Positions 1-5,639 of a stretch of 6,821 nt of DNA are shown here, one piece after another. The position numbers and the translations under genes are program-made. Numbering within the stretch: the stretch's first letter is position 1; each line of letters opens with the position of its first letter. Below the pieces are notes generated by a model. That model was not told where the DNA came from. It ran no database searches and saw only the letters and a list, made by a program, of their open reading frames with translations. This DNA comes from Chloroflexia bacterium (GTDB lineage: Bacteria > Chloroflexota > Chloroflexia > Thermomicrobiales > JALYUS01), in NCBI GenBank assembly GCA_025924435.1, contig JAICIL010000246.1, forward strand, positions 1-6,821, read 5' to 3'.

Positions 1-1162
1 GGTAGTACTCGATCACCTCGCGGCGGCCATCGGCGTCCGGCAGGTCCACATGGATCTTGCGATCGAAGCGGCCCGGCCGCAGGAGCGCGGGATCGAGCGT
101 GCTGGAGATGTTCGTCGCGCCGATCGTCAGGACAGGAGGAATCTGCGCCTTGCCGCGAATGATGTGCAGCGCGCGCAAGAGGCTTCGCCACCAGACATAC
201 TCGCGGGGCATCGGGTCCATGTTCGTCAGCAGCGTGTTCAACACACCGCCGCCGCCGCCCATCATGCCGCCCATCATGCCGCCGCCGCCACCGATGCCGC
301 CACCCATGCCCCCCGCGCCCATGCGGGACTGCGCGATGGCGTCAATTTCATCGAAGAAGACGATGCACGCGCCCCACTCCATCGCCTGCTTGCGCGCCTT
401 GCGGTAGATCATCGAGGCCTGCAACGGCCCCATACCGATGAAGACGCCGATCAGGGAGGGTGCGGAGCAGTAGCAGAAGGGGATTTTCGCCTCGGTCGAG
501 ATCGCCTGCGCGAGATAGGACTTGCCGGTGCCGGGAGGCCCTTCGAGCAGGAGGCCGCGAATCACCTCGCCGCCCATCTGCTTGAATTCCTTCGCCCCTT
601 GCAGGAGGACGACGACGCGGCGCGCCCCTTCGAGCACTTCCGGGTTGCCCTTGTAGTCCTTGAAGCCGATACCGCCCTCGCCCGGCTTCATCCAGGTGAC
701 GCGCGGCCGCCCCATCAGGAAGAAGAAGGCACCGAATTGCACCGCCATGAAGGTGACGGCGAACATCAGTTGGAAGATCAGCCCGATGATCGGGTTGCCC
801 GACATGAAGGACGAGAACCGCTTCGACCATTCCGCCTGGTTGCGGAAGACGATGATGACGAAGATGATGACGCAGATGCGGAAGAGCCACTTCGGGCCGC
901 GATAGCGCAGCCAGCGGACGAGACTGTCAATCTGCTCATCCGCCGCTCGGTCGAGGTCCTCTTCCGCGTTGATGTACTCGTTCGCGTAGGTCGGCTTGGG
1001 GCCGATGCCGCGCAAATCCGGCGGCGTGTACGTGCCCGCGCCCGGCAGCGGAATGGGCGCGGGCGGCGCCGGCGGATAGGTCGGCGGCGCATACGGCGGT
1101 GGTTGCGGCTGCGGCTGGTGCGGCGAGTACTGCGGGTACTCAGGTTCATGCTCGTTCGCCAT
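1..1162 (-). CDS. FtsH-like membrane AAA+ ATPase, partial (3' end outside window)
   Basis: The 387 visible residues form a membrane-anchored AAA+ ATPase most like FtsH. Residues 1-50 are rich in Pro, Tyr and Gln. Two hydrophobic segments lie at about 92-106 and 124-150, separated by only some 17 residues, whereas FtsH usually has a folded extracytoplasmic domain there. The ATPase core shows Walker A GPPGTGKS (208-215), an FIG pore-loop motif (241-243) matching the FVG of FtsH, Walker B with DEID (271-274), sensor-1-like GATN (348-351), and the second region of homology with RPGRFDR (362-368), which carries the arginine fingers. Residues 281-306 are almost all Gly and Met, and about 20 extra residues follow at 317-345. 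By family it should unfold or extract proteins using ATP at the membrane. Whether an M41 protease domain follows lies beyond the left edge. The ATG at 1162 has an AGAAAGG site 13 bases upstream. An in-frame GTG at 1171, directly after a stop, would sit 4 bases from it and add three residues, so the start is slightly uncertain. Confidence 0.9.
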   Translation of the reverse strand, partial: MANEHEPEYPQYSPHQPQPQPPPYAPPTYPPAPPAPIPLPGAGTYTPPDLRGIGPKPTYANEYINAEEDLDRAADEQIDSLVRWLRYRGPKWLFRICVIIFVIIVFRNQAEWSKRFSSFMSGNPIIGLIFQLMFAVTFMAVQFGAFFFLMGRPRVTWMKPGEGGIGFKDYKGNPEVLEGARRVVVLLQGAKEFKQMGGEVIRGLLLEGPPGTGKSYLAQAISTEAKIPFCYCSAPSLIGVFIGMGPLQASMIYRKARKQAMEWGACIVFFDEIDAIAQSRMGAGGMGGGIGGGGGMMGGMMGGGGGVLNTLLTNMDPMPREYVWWRSLLRALHIIRGKAQIPPVLTIGATNISSTLDPALLRPGRFDRKIHVDLPDADGRREVIEYY

Positions 1163-1214
1163 GACCGTCACTTAACCTTTCTCGATGCCCGCGGGCACGC
1201 GCCTCACGGCTCCC

Positions 1215-2321
1215 CTAGTTGCCGCCCTTGATCTGCTGCAACACGTAATCGTAGAGTTGATCGCTCACCTGGCCGATCTGACCGTTGGCATCCATGATGA
1301 AGACCATCGGCACGGATGTCTTCTGCGCGCCGCTGCCGACATCCGCGACGTAGAAATACATGCCGCCTTTGCTCGGATCAACCGCGCCGTTCTTGCCGTA
1401 CCCGGCGACGTAGTGGTAGCCGGCGTAAGTGAAGCCCTGCTGCTGCTCCATCTTCAGGACGGCATCGAGGACGGTCTTGTCGTCCCCGCGCGAGATGCGA
1501 TGCGCCTTCTCCTGCGCGCCGAGCGCGTTCCACACCGCGTCGGTGTCGCCCTTCTGAACCGCCGTGAGATAGGACTGGACGGCGGCCGTCTCCGGCGGCA
1601 GCGGCGCCGTGCCGCTCTTGTTCGCCGCGTTCGGCGTCGCATTCGGGCCGCTGCCGGTCAGCCATTTGTCGTAGGCGAGCCAGCCGGTGAAGAGCACGAC
1701 CAAAATGAACGCGACCACGAGACCGGGCCGGACGCCGAACATCACCTTGCCGATCTTGCTCGTGCCTCGGACGGTGCGCCGCATGATGCGGCGACCGAGG
1801 CGCACCTTCGAGACGCGCGGCGCGGGCGGCGATGCGACGACCTGGCCCTGCGACGCATAGGGATTGGCGACCGGGGCCGCATAGCCCGCCGCGATCGCGG
1901 GGGCGTAGGCCTGCTGCGCGGACGGATGGGGCGCGGCCGGGGGCGGCGCGGGCCGTGGCGGGACGAATGTTTGCGGCGTGTACTGGGGGGCGGGCTGCGG
2001 CCGGGGCGCTTCGTAGTGCACCGGCTCCTGGCGCGTCGGCCGGGGCGGGTACTGCGGCAGCGGCGGCGTCCAGACGAGCCGTTCCTGCTCCGCGCGTTCA
2101 TGCTCCAAACGTTCCTGCTCCGCATCAATCGTGAAAGGTTCGGTGTGGCGCCCTTCGCCCGCTGCCGCTTCCTGCGGCTCGCCGGGGGGCGCGTGCCGGT
2201 CCTCGCTCGCTTCTGCGGCTGCCACCGATTCGGGCCGTTCGTATCGGCGTTCGGTATCCGGAGCCGGACGTTCATTGTCGGGCGGGGCGTCGTGCGGTGG
2301 TGCCTGATAACGCTCGGTCAT
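1215..2321 (-). CDS. Proline-rich single-pass membrane protein, unknown function
   Basis: I do not recognise this 368-residue protein as a named family. Residues 1-65 are charged and Pro/Glu/Arg-rich. Residues 66-82 are Glu/Arg-rich and could form a short helix. Residues 85-168 are dominated by Pro, Ala, Tyr and Gln and are probably disordered. A basic stretch (169-192, many Arg and Lys) precedes one membrane helix at about 199-217, so the positive-inside rule places the N-terminal arm in the cytoplasm. After a Gly/Asn/Pro/Ser linker (222-242), a compact outer domain spans about 243-368. It begins with a helix carrying an AVQSYLTAVQKGDTDAVW pattern and then alternates with strand-like segments. 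That layout recalls NTF2-like or DUF4878-like domains, but this is only an impression. The gene lies 52 bases upstream of the FtsH-like ATPase gene on the same strand, and both proteins have Pro/Tyr/Gln-rich tails. I infer co-transcription and possibly a shared membrane complex. The start at 2321 is preferred over in-frame upstream ATGs because of the ribosome site at 2330-2337. Confidence 0.85.
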   Translation of the reverse strand: MTERYQAPPHDAPPDNERPAPDTERRYERPESVAAAEASEDRHAPPGEPQEAAAGEGRHTEPFTIDAEQERLEHERAEQERLVWTPPLPQYPPRPTRQEPVHYEAPRPQPAPQYTPQTFVPPRPAPPPAAPHPSAQQAYAPAIAAGYAAPVANPYASQGQVVASPPAPRVSKVRLGRRIMRRTVRGTSKIGKVMFGVRPGLVVAFILVVLFTGWLAYDKWLTGSGPNATPNAANKSGTAPLPPETAAVQSYLTAVQKGDTDAVWNALGAQEKAHRISRGDDKTVLDAVLKMEQQQGFTYAGYHYVAGYGKNGAVDPSKGGMYFYVADVGSGAQKTSVPMVFIMDANGQIGQVSDQLYDYVLQQIKGGN

Positions 2322-2329
2322 GGAATCAA

Positions 2330-2337
2330 CCCTTCTT
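2330..2337 (-). promoter_or_regulatory. Ribosome binding site that decides the start at 2321
   Basis: Read on the minus strand this is AAGAAGGG, 8 bases before the ATG at 2321. The same frame stays open upstream to 2486, but the extra 55 residues there overlap the candidate small ORF and look unlike the rest of the protein. This site therefore supports the shorter 368-residue product. Confidence 0.7.
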
Positions 2338-2386
2338 TGATATCCGGCCGCGTGTGTATGCATGCCAAGGGCTCGCTTCTTCACGA

Positions 2387-2632
2387 TTACCGCCCAGCGT
2401 ACGGAGTAATCCTGAATTTCCGATGAATGCGCCCTGAAAACCCGCTGAACATCTCTTTCCATGTCTCCGTACGGGCTGCATCCCATTCATCGGGGTAGGC
2501 TTCGTTGCGGTCACACGCGGCAAATTGCTTGCCAACGCGTTCCACCATCGCCCACCCCCGCTTCCCGAAACGCATGCCGCAGTGTAGCACATATCCGCAC
2601 AGGCGTTCAATCGCCGCTTCGCCGTGTTGCAT
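2387..2632 (-). CDS. Possible small protein of 81 residues, unknown
   Basis: This open frame encodes a balanced, protein-like sequence with three Cys (12, 18, 40), four Trp, many Arg and Lys, and no membrane segment. The Trp-containing stretch at about residues 27-62 looks helical. I recognise no family. It lies 65 bases upstream of the 368-residue membrane protein gene on the same strand, so it could be the first gene of that leftward unit. A weak ribosome site (GAGG, 11 bases before the ATG) falls inside the left end of the inverted-repeat element. Third codon positions look less GC-rich than in neighbouring genes, which may mean recent acquisition or simply non-coding sequence. The frame could also extend ten residues upstream to an ATG at 2662, inside the repeat, which I find less likely. 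Coding status is uncertain. Confidence 0.4.
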   Translation of the reverse strand: MQHGEAAIERLCGYVLHCGMRFGKRGWAMVERVGKQFAACDRNEAYPDEWDAARTETWKEMFSGFSGRIHRKFRITPYAGR

Positions 2633-2642
2633 GGTCGGAGAA

Positions 2643-2785
2643 TCCTCACCCCCACTGCCCAAAGGGCACCCCCTTCCCTCGCAGGGACGAGGAGCGAGCC
2701 TCGTGAAAGTCAGGGCGTTCGGGGCAAGGCACGGTATTGCGATGAGTCATCCCTTCCCTCCGAGGGAAGGGGCCGGGGGTGAGGA
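2643..2785. repeat. Intergenic element with 11-bp terminal inverted repeats
   Basis: The ends are exact inverted copies: TCCTCACCCCC at 2643-2653 and GGGGGTGAGGA at 2775-2785. Each end is followed inward by a CCTTCCCTC-containing dyad. On the right, CCCTTCCC (2751-2758) pairs with GGGAAGGG (2764-2771) around a 5-base loop. On the left, a degenerate counterpart runs from about 2671 to 2695. No open frame or transposase lies inside. The layout fits a non-autonomous, MITE-like or palindromic dispersed repeat, and similar CTCACCCCC/GGGGGTGAG-bounded repeats are familiar from GC-rich bacterial genomes. Mobility is inference. The hairpins could also work as a transcription barrier between the divergent units. 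Confidence 0.55.
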
Positions 2786-2811
2786 AATCCCCTGGCGCAC
2801 CGCGACGCCGT

Positions 2812-2824
2812 AAACGCCGCGTTT
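2812..2824. repeat. Short dyad AAACG-CCG-CGTTT next to promoter
   Basis: A perfect 5-bp inverted repeat with a 3-base centre ends five bases before the predicted -35 box at 2829. It could be an operator half-site pair or chance, and no known regulator site is recognised. Confidence 0.3.
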
Positions 2825-2828
2825 GTTC

Positions 2829-2857
2829 TTGTCATCCCCGCACCCCGCGTGTACGAT
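2829..2857 (+). promoter_or_regulatory. Sigma-70-like promoter for the rightward operon
   Basis: TTGTCA (2829-2834, five of six to the -35 consensus) and TACGAT (2852-2857, four of six to the -10 consensus) are separated by exactly 17 bases. Transcription would begin near 2864, giving a leader of about 90 bases before the threonine aldolase ATG. It is the best match I found in the divergent region for the plus strand. In GC-rich DNA such matches can arise by chance. Confidence 0.45.
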
Positions 2858-2866
2858 GCCGAAACG

Positions 2867-2887
2867 GAGCAACGAGCAACGAGCAAT
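2867..2887. repeat. Three tandem 7-bp repeats (GAGCAAC)
   Basis: GAGCAAC occurs at 2867-2873 and 2874-2880, and GAGCAAT at 2881-2887, followed by another GAG. The tract starts just after the predicted transcription start and so would lie at the very 5' end of the operon leader. Its role is unknown. It could be a slippage-prone tract, part of a dispersed repeat, or a binding site. Confidence 0.75.
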
Positions 2888-2910
2888 GAGGGGGGCTGGT
2901 CCGGTTCTGG

Positions 2911-2938
2911 CTACTGACTACCGACGACTGTCTACTCA
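2911..2938. repeat. Four imperfect 7-bp repeats (CTACTGA-like)
   Basis: The heptads CTACTGA, CTACCGA, CGACTGT and CTACTCA follow one another without gaps. The tract ends two bases before the ribosome site (GAGGGGG, 2941-2947) of the threonine aldolase gene. Together with the GAGCAAC tract it makes much of the leader 7-base periodic. Confidence 0.6.
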
Positions 2939-2954
2939 ATGAGGGGGATGCGAC

Positions 2955-3995
2955 ATGGCACAGCGGCTTGTGGATTTGCGCAGCGACACCGTCACGAGGC
3001 CGACCGCCTCGATGCGCCGGGCGATGGCCGAGGCGGAGGTCGGCGACGACCAGTACGGCGAGGACCCGACGATCAACCGGCTGGAGGACCTCGCCGCCGA
3101 CATGCTCGGCAAGGAGGCGTCGCTCTTCGTCGTCGGTGGCACGATGGGCAATCTCTGCTCCGTCCTCGCGCACTGCCAGCGCGGGCAGGAGGTGATCATG
3201 GGCGATCAGTGCCACATCGTCCTCTACGAGGCGGGCGGCACCGCCGTCCTCGGCGGGCTGCCGTGGCGCATCCTGCCGAACACGCGCTGGGGCACGATGG
3301 AGCCGGAGGCGATCCGCGAGGCGATCCGGGGCGACCGGGAAGGAGAGCCGCCGACGGGCGTGTTGTGCGTCGAGAACACGCACAATCGTTGCGGCGGCCT
3401 GCCGCTCGACCGCGCGACGATCAAATCCATGGCCGATGTCGCGCACGAGCACGGCATCCCGGTGCACATGGACGGCGCGCGCGTCTTCAACGCCGCCGCC
3501 GCGCTCGGCGTCCCGGTGTCGGAGATCGTCCAGGACGTGGACTCCGTGCAGTTCTGTCTCTCGAAGGGGCTAGCCGCGCCGGTCGGCTCGATGATCGCCG
3601 GGTCGGCGGACTTCATCGCCCGCGCGCGGCGGATGCGGCGGATCGTCGGCGGCGCGATGCGGCAGGCGGGCGTCCTCGCCGCCGCCGCCATCGTCAGCCT
3701 CACCGAGATGGTGGATCGCCTGCCGGAGGACCACGCGCGCGCCCGGCGGCTGGCGGAGGGGTTTGCGGACGTCCCCGGCATCTCCGTGGACCTCGAACTC
3801 GTGCAATCGAACATGGTCTTCTACAAACTCGACCCGCCGAACCCCGACTTCGCGGCGGAGATGAAGGCGCAGGGCGTGCTCGTCGGCGGCGGCCAGTATG
3901 GCGGCCGGATGGTGACGCACTACGAGATCACCGACGAGGACATTGACACGGCGATCATGGCGGCGCGGAAGACCGTCACCGCCCTCTCGCGGTAA
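2955..3995 (+). CDS. ltaE: Low-specificity L-threonine aldolase (PLP enzyme)
   Basis: This 346-residue cytoplasmic enzyme should cleave L-threonine or L-allo-threonine to glycine and acetaldehyde using pyridoxal phosphate. Family landmarks occur in order. The N-terminal DLRSDTVT (7-14) is followed by the QYGEDPT signature (33-39). His87 sits in the segment before YEAGG and corresponds to the cofactor-stacking His. NTH at 141-143 contains the second conserved active-site His. HMDGAR (171-176) supplies the Asp and Arg that hold the cofactor. SKGL (203-206) has Lys204 as the Schiff-base lysine. GGAMRQAG (232-239) and RMVTH (318-322) complete the set, with Arg318 matching the substrate-carboxylate Arg. 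The length fits the family. The start is supported by GAGGGGG, 7 bases upstream. It is probably the first gene of the rightward operon, with coaBC starting 20 bases after its stop. The exact stereo-preference cannot be read from the sequence, and the symbol follows the family. Confidence 0.95.
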   Translation: MAQRLVDLRSDTVTRPTASMRRAMAEAEVGDDQYGEDPTINRLEDLAADMLGKEASLFVVGGTMGNLCSVLAHCQRGQEVIMGDQCHIVLYEAGGTAVLGGLPWRILPNTRWGTMEPEAIREAIRGDREGEPPTGVLCVENTHNRCGGLPLDRATIKSMADVAHEHGIPVHMDGARVFNAAAALGVPVSEIVQDVDSVQFCLSKGLAAPVGSMIAGSADFIARARRMRRIVGGAMRQAGVLAAAAIVSLTEMVDRLPEDHARARRLAEGFADVPGISVDLELVQSNMVFYKLDPPNPDFAAEMKAQGVLVGGGQYGGRMVTHYEITDEDIDTAIMAARKTVTALSR

Positions 3996-4015
3996 CGCGG
4001 AACGGAGCGCGCGGC

Positions 4016-5230
4016 ATGGACGGCGCGGGCCGAGCCGGCCTCGGTGGGAAGCATGTCGCGCTCGGCGTGACGGGGAGTATCGCGGCCTACAAGGTCGTCG
4101 AACTCGCCCGCTTGTGCGTCGCGGCGGGCGCGACGGTGGACGTGCTGATGACCGAGGGGGCGACGCGCTTCGTCACGCCGCTCACCTTCGCCACGCTCAC
4201 GCAGCGGCGCGTCTGGACGACGCCGTACGAGCCGTGGAGCGAGGCGGAGGAGGGGCACATCTCCGTCGGGCGGCGGGCCGACCTCTTCGTCGTCGCGCCC
4301 GCGACGGCGGACATGCTGGCGAAACTCGCGCACGGCATCGCGGACGACATGGTCTGCCTCTCCGCCCTCGCCACGAGCGCGCCGCTCGTCCTTGCCCCCG
4401 CGATGAACCACTACATGTGGCTGCATCCCGCCGTGCAGACGAATGTCGCCACCTTGCGGGCGCGCGGCGCGCATATCGTCGGCCCGGATGAGGGGCCGCT
4501 CGCCTCCGGCTTCGTCGGGATGGGGCGGCTGGTTGAGATGGGGCGGCTCTATGCCGAGATGGTCGGATTGCTCGGTCGGCGGCGCGATCTCGCCGGGCGG
4601 CGTGTGGTGGTGACGGCGGGAGGGACGCAGGAACCGCTCGACCCCGTCCGCTACCTCGGCAACCGCTCCTCCGGGCGGATGGGGTACGCGATCGCGGCGG
4701 CGGCGCTGGCGCGCGGCGCGGCGGTGACGCTCGTCTCCGGCCCGACCGCGCTCGCCCCGCCCGCCGGGGCGACGTTCGTATCCGTCGGGACCGCCGCCGA
4801 GATGGAGGCGGCTACGCGCCGGGCGGTCGCGGACGCGGACGCCCTCGTGATGAGCGCGGCGGTCGCGGATTTCCGCCCCGCGCGGATGGCGGCGCGCAAG
4901 ATCAAGAAGACGCCGGACGGCGCGGTGCCGGAAATCCCGCTGGAGCGCACGCCGGACATCCTCGCGGGGCTGCGGGACGTACCTATTATTAAGATCGGCT
5001 TCGCGGCGGAGACGGATGACCTGCTCCAGAACGCGCGGCAGAAACTGGCGGCGAAGGGGCTGGCGATGATCGTCGCGAACGATGCCGTCGCGACGATTGG
5101 CGCACGCGACAGCGCCGCGACCTTTCTGCACGCCGATGGGCGGATGGAGGAGCAACCGGCGATGGCAAAGGAGGCGCTCGCGGAACGCATCATTGATCGC
5201 GTTGTGGCGCTTTTGGGCAATGAAGCGTGA
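4016..5230 (+). CDS. coaBC: Bifunctional CoaBC: phosphopantothenoylcysteine synthetase/decarboxylase
   Basis: This 404-residue fusion carries out two steps of coenzyme A synthesis. CTP-dependent ligation of 4'-phosphopantothenate to cysteine is done by the C-terminal CoaB half. FMN-dependent decarboxylation to 4'-phosphopantetheine is done by the N-terminal CoaC half. CoaC (about 10-187) shows GSIAAYK (20-26), the catalytic His81, the APATADMLAKLAHG stretch (94-107), and the PAMN motif (128-131) with Asn131. CoaB (about 193-402) shows TAGGTQEPLDPVR (200-212), GNRSSGRMG (215-223), SAAVADFRP (280-288) and the lysine cluster KIKK (295-298). One oddity is that the decarboxylase flap reads LASGFVGMGRL (162-172), with Ser164 where E. 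coli has Cys158. Some other bacteria also appear to have a non-Cys residue there. GGAG at 4004-4007, 8 bases before the ATG, supports the start. It is probably co-transcribed with ltaE. The protein is predicted to be cytoplasmic. Confidence 0.97.
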   Translation: MDGAGRAGLGGKHVALGVTGSIAAYKVVELARLCVAAGATVDVLMTEGATRFVTPLTFATLTQRRVWTTPYEPWSEAEEGHISVGRRADLFVVAPATADMLAKLAHGIADDMVCLSALATSAPLVLAPAMNHYMWLHPAVQTNVATLRARGAHIVGPDEGPLASGFVGMGRLVEMGRLYAEMVGLLGRRRDLAGRRVVVTAGGTQEPLDPVRYLGNRSSGRMGYAIAAAALARGAAVTLVSGPTALAPPAGATFVSVGTAAEMEAATRRAVADADALVMSAAVADFRPARMAARKIKKTPDGAVPEIPLERTPDILAGLRDVPIIKIGFAAETDDLLQNARQKLAAKGLAMIVANDAVATIGARDSAATFLHADGRMEEQPAMAKEALAERIIDRVVALLGNEA

Positions 5231-5243
5231 AATTCGTTTGGTA

Positions 5244-5292
5244 GCGCGGGCTTTGCAGCCTGCCGGCGGGACGCAGGCTGGGAAGCCCGCGC
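5244..5292. repeat. Large imperfect palindrome (REP-like intergenic repeat)
   Basis: Outer arms GCGCGGGCTT (5244-5253) and AAGCCCGCGC (5283-5292) are perfectly complementary. Inner arms CAGCCTGC (5256-5263) and GCAGGCTG (5273-5280) are too. A 2x2 mismatch separates them and the loop has nine bases (5264-5272). It fills half of the only sizeable gap in the rightward gene string, just before hup. There is no U tract after it, so it is not a standard rho-independent terminator. Sequences of this GCGGGCTT/CAGCCTGC type recur between genes in many GC-rich bacteria, hence the repeat call. As RNA it could stabilise the upstream ltaE-coaBC message or reduce read-through into hup. Confidence 0.8.
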
Positions 5293-5329
5293 GACCGGGG
5301 GGCGGGGGGCGGATCGGAGGAGGAGACGC

Positions 5330-5629
5330 ATGAACAAGTCCGTGCATAAGAACGAGTTCATCAAGACCGTCGCGGAGCGGGCGAACGTGACGCAGGCGGA
5401 TGCTTCTCGCGTCGTCACCGCCGCGCTGAAACTGATCTCGCAGACCTTGCAGGAGGGTGATAAAGTCGTGCTGACCGGGTTCGGGACGTTCGAGATGCGG
5501 CGGCGGAGCGCGCGCAAGGGGATCAACCCCCAAACGGGCAAACCGATCACCATCGCCTCGTCGGCAACACCGGGCTTCACGGCGAGTTCGACATTCAAGA
5601 CGCAGGTCAATCAGGCCGGGAAGAAGTAG
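5330..5629 (+). CDS. hup: HU-family nucleoid DNA-binding protein
   Basis: This 99-residue protein is a typical HU/IHF-family histone-like factor that binds as a dimer and bends DNA, compacting the nucleoid. The helical dimerisation part runs from about 7 to 44 (KNEFIKTVAERA and onward). The signature GFGTFE follows at 50-55, and the arginine-rich strand RRRSARKG (57-64) leads into the beta-arm motif GINPQTGKPITI (64-75). PGF at 81-83 supplies the intercalating proline, Pro81, and the C-terminal helix ends in AGKK. Two small differences from the commonest form stand out: about five extra residues before the usual N-terminus, and Ile65 where Arg is frequent in the RNPxTG motif. The ATG at 5330 has a very strong site (GGAGGAGGAG, 5316-5325), which supports the longer N-terminus over a GTG at 5342. 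It lies 99 bases after coaBC, beyond a palindromic repeat, so it may have its own expression level. Confidence 0.95.
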   Translation: MNKSVHKNEFIKTVAERANVTQADASRVVTAALKLISQTLQEGDKVVLTGFGTFEMRRRSARKGINPQTGKPITIASSATPGFTASSTFKTQVNQAGKK

Positions 5630-5639
5630 GGGGCGCGCG

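Noticed and set aside
50..1231. Long plus-strand open frame of 393 codons
   Set aside because: Arg/Ala/His/Asp-rich translation with no motif; the opposite strand encodes a clear AAA+ ATPase with Walker A, Walker B and arginine-finger motifs.
2325..2375. Possible minus-strand promoter TTGGCA with GATATC
   Set aside because: The -10 box matches only three of six and would put the start nearly on the ribosome site.
1185..2426. Plus-strand open frame of 413 codons
   Set aside because: Antisense shadow of the proline-rich membrane protein; composition is Arg-rich and lacks domains.
2322..2486. 55-residue N-terminal extension of the membrane protein to an ATG at 2486
   Set aside because: The internal ATG at 2321 has a good AAGAAGGG site at 8 bases, and the extension overlaps the candidate small ORF.
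2326..2655. 109-residue minus-strand open frame
   Set aside because: It overlaps the more protein-like 81-residue frame and ends within the start region of the membrane protein gene; no ribosome site of note.
2461..2813. Two short plus-strand open frames in the divergent region
   Set aside because: They run through the inverted-repeat element and read as Arg/Pro/Ser-rich low-information sequence.
2939..3946. 335-codon frame overlapping the threonine aldolase gene
   Set aside because: Out of frame with a clear PLP enzyme and extremely Arg/Gly-rich.
5244..5292. Rho-independent terminator after coaBC
   Set aside because: The stem is strong but no T-rich tract follows on either strand; a repeat call fits better.
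4651..5610. 319-codon minus-strand open frame
   Set aside because: Antisense to CoaB and HU; part of its translation is just the palindromic repeat read through.
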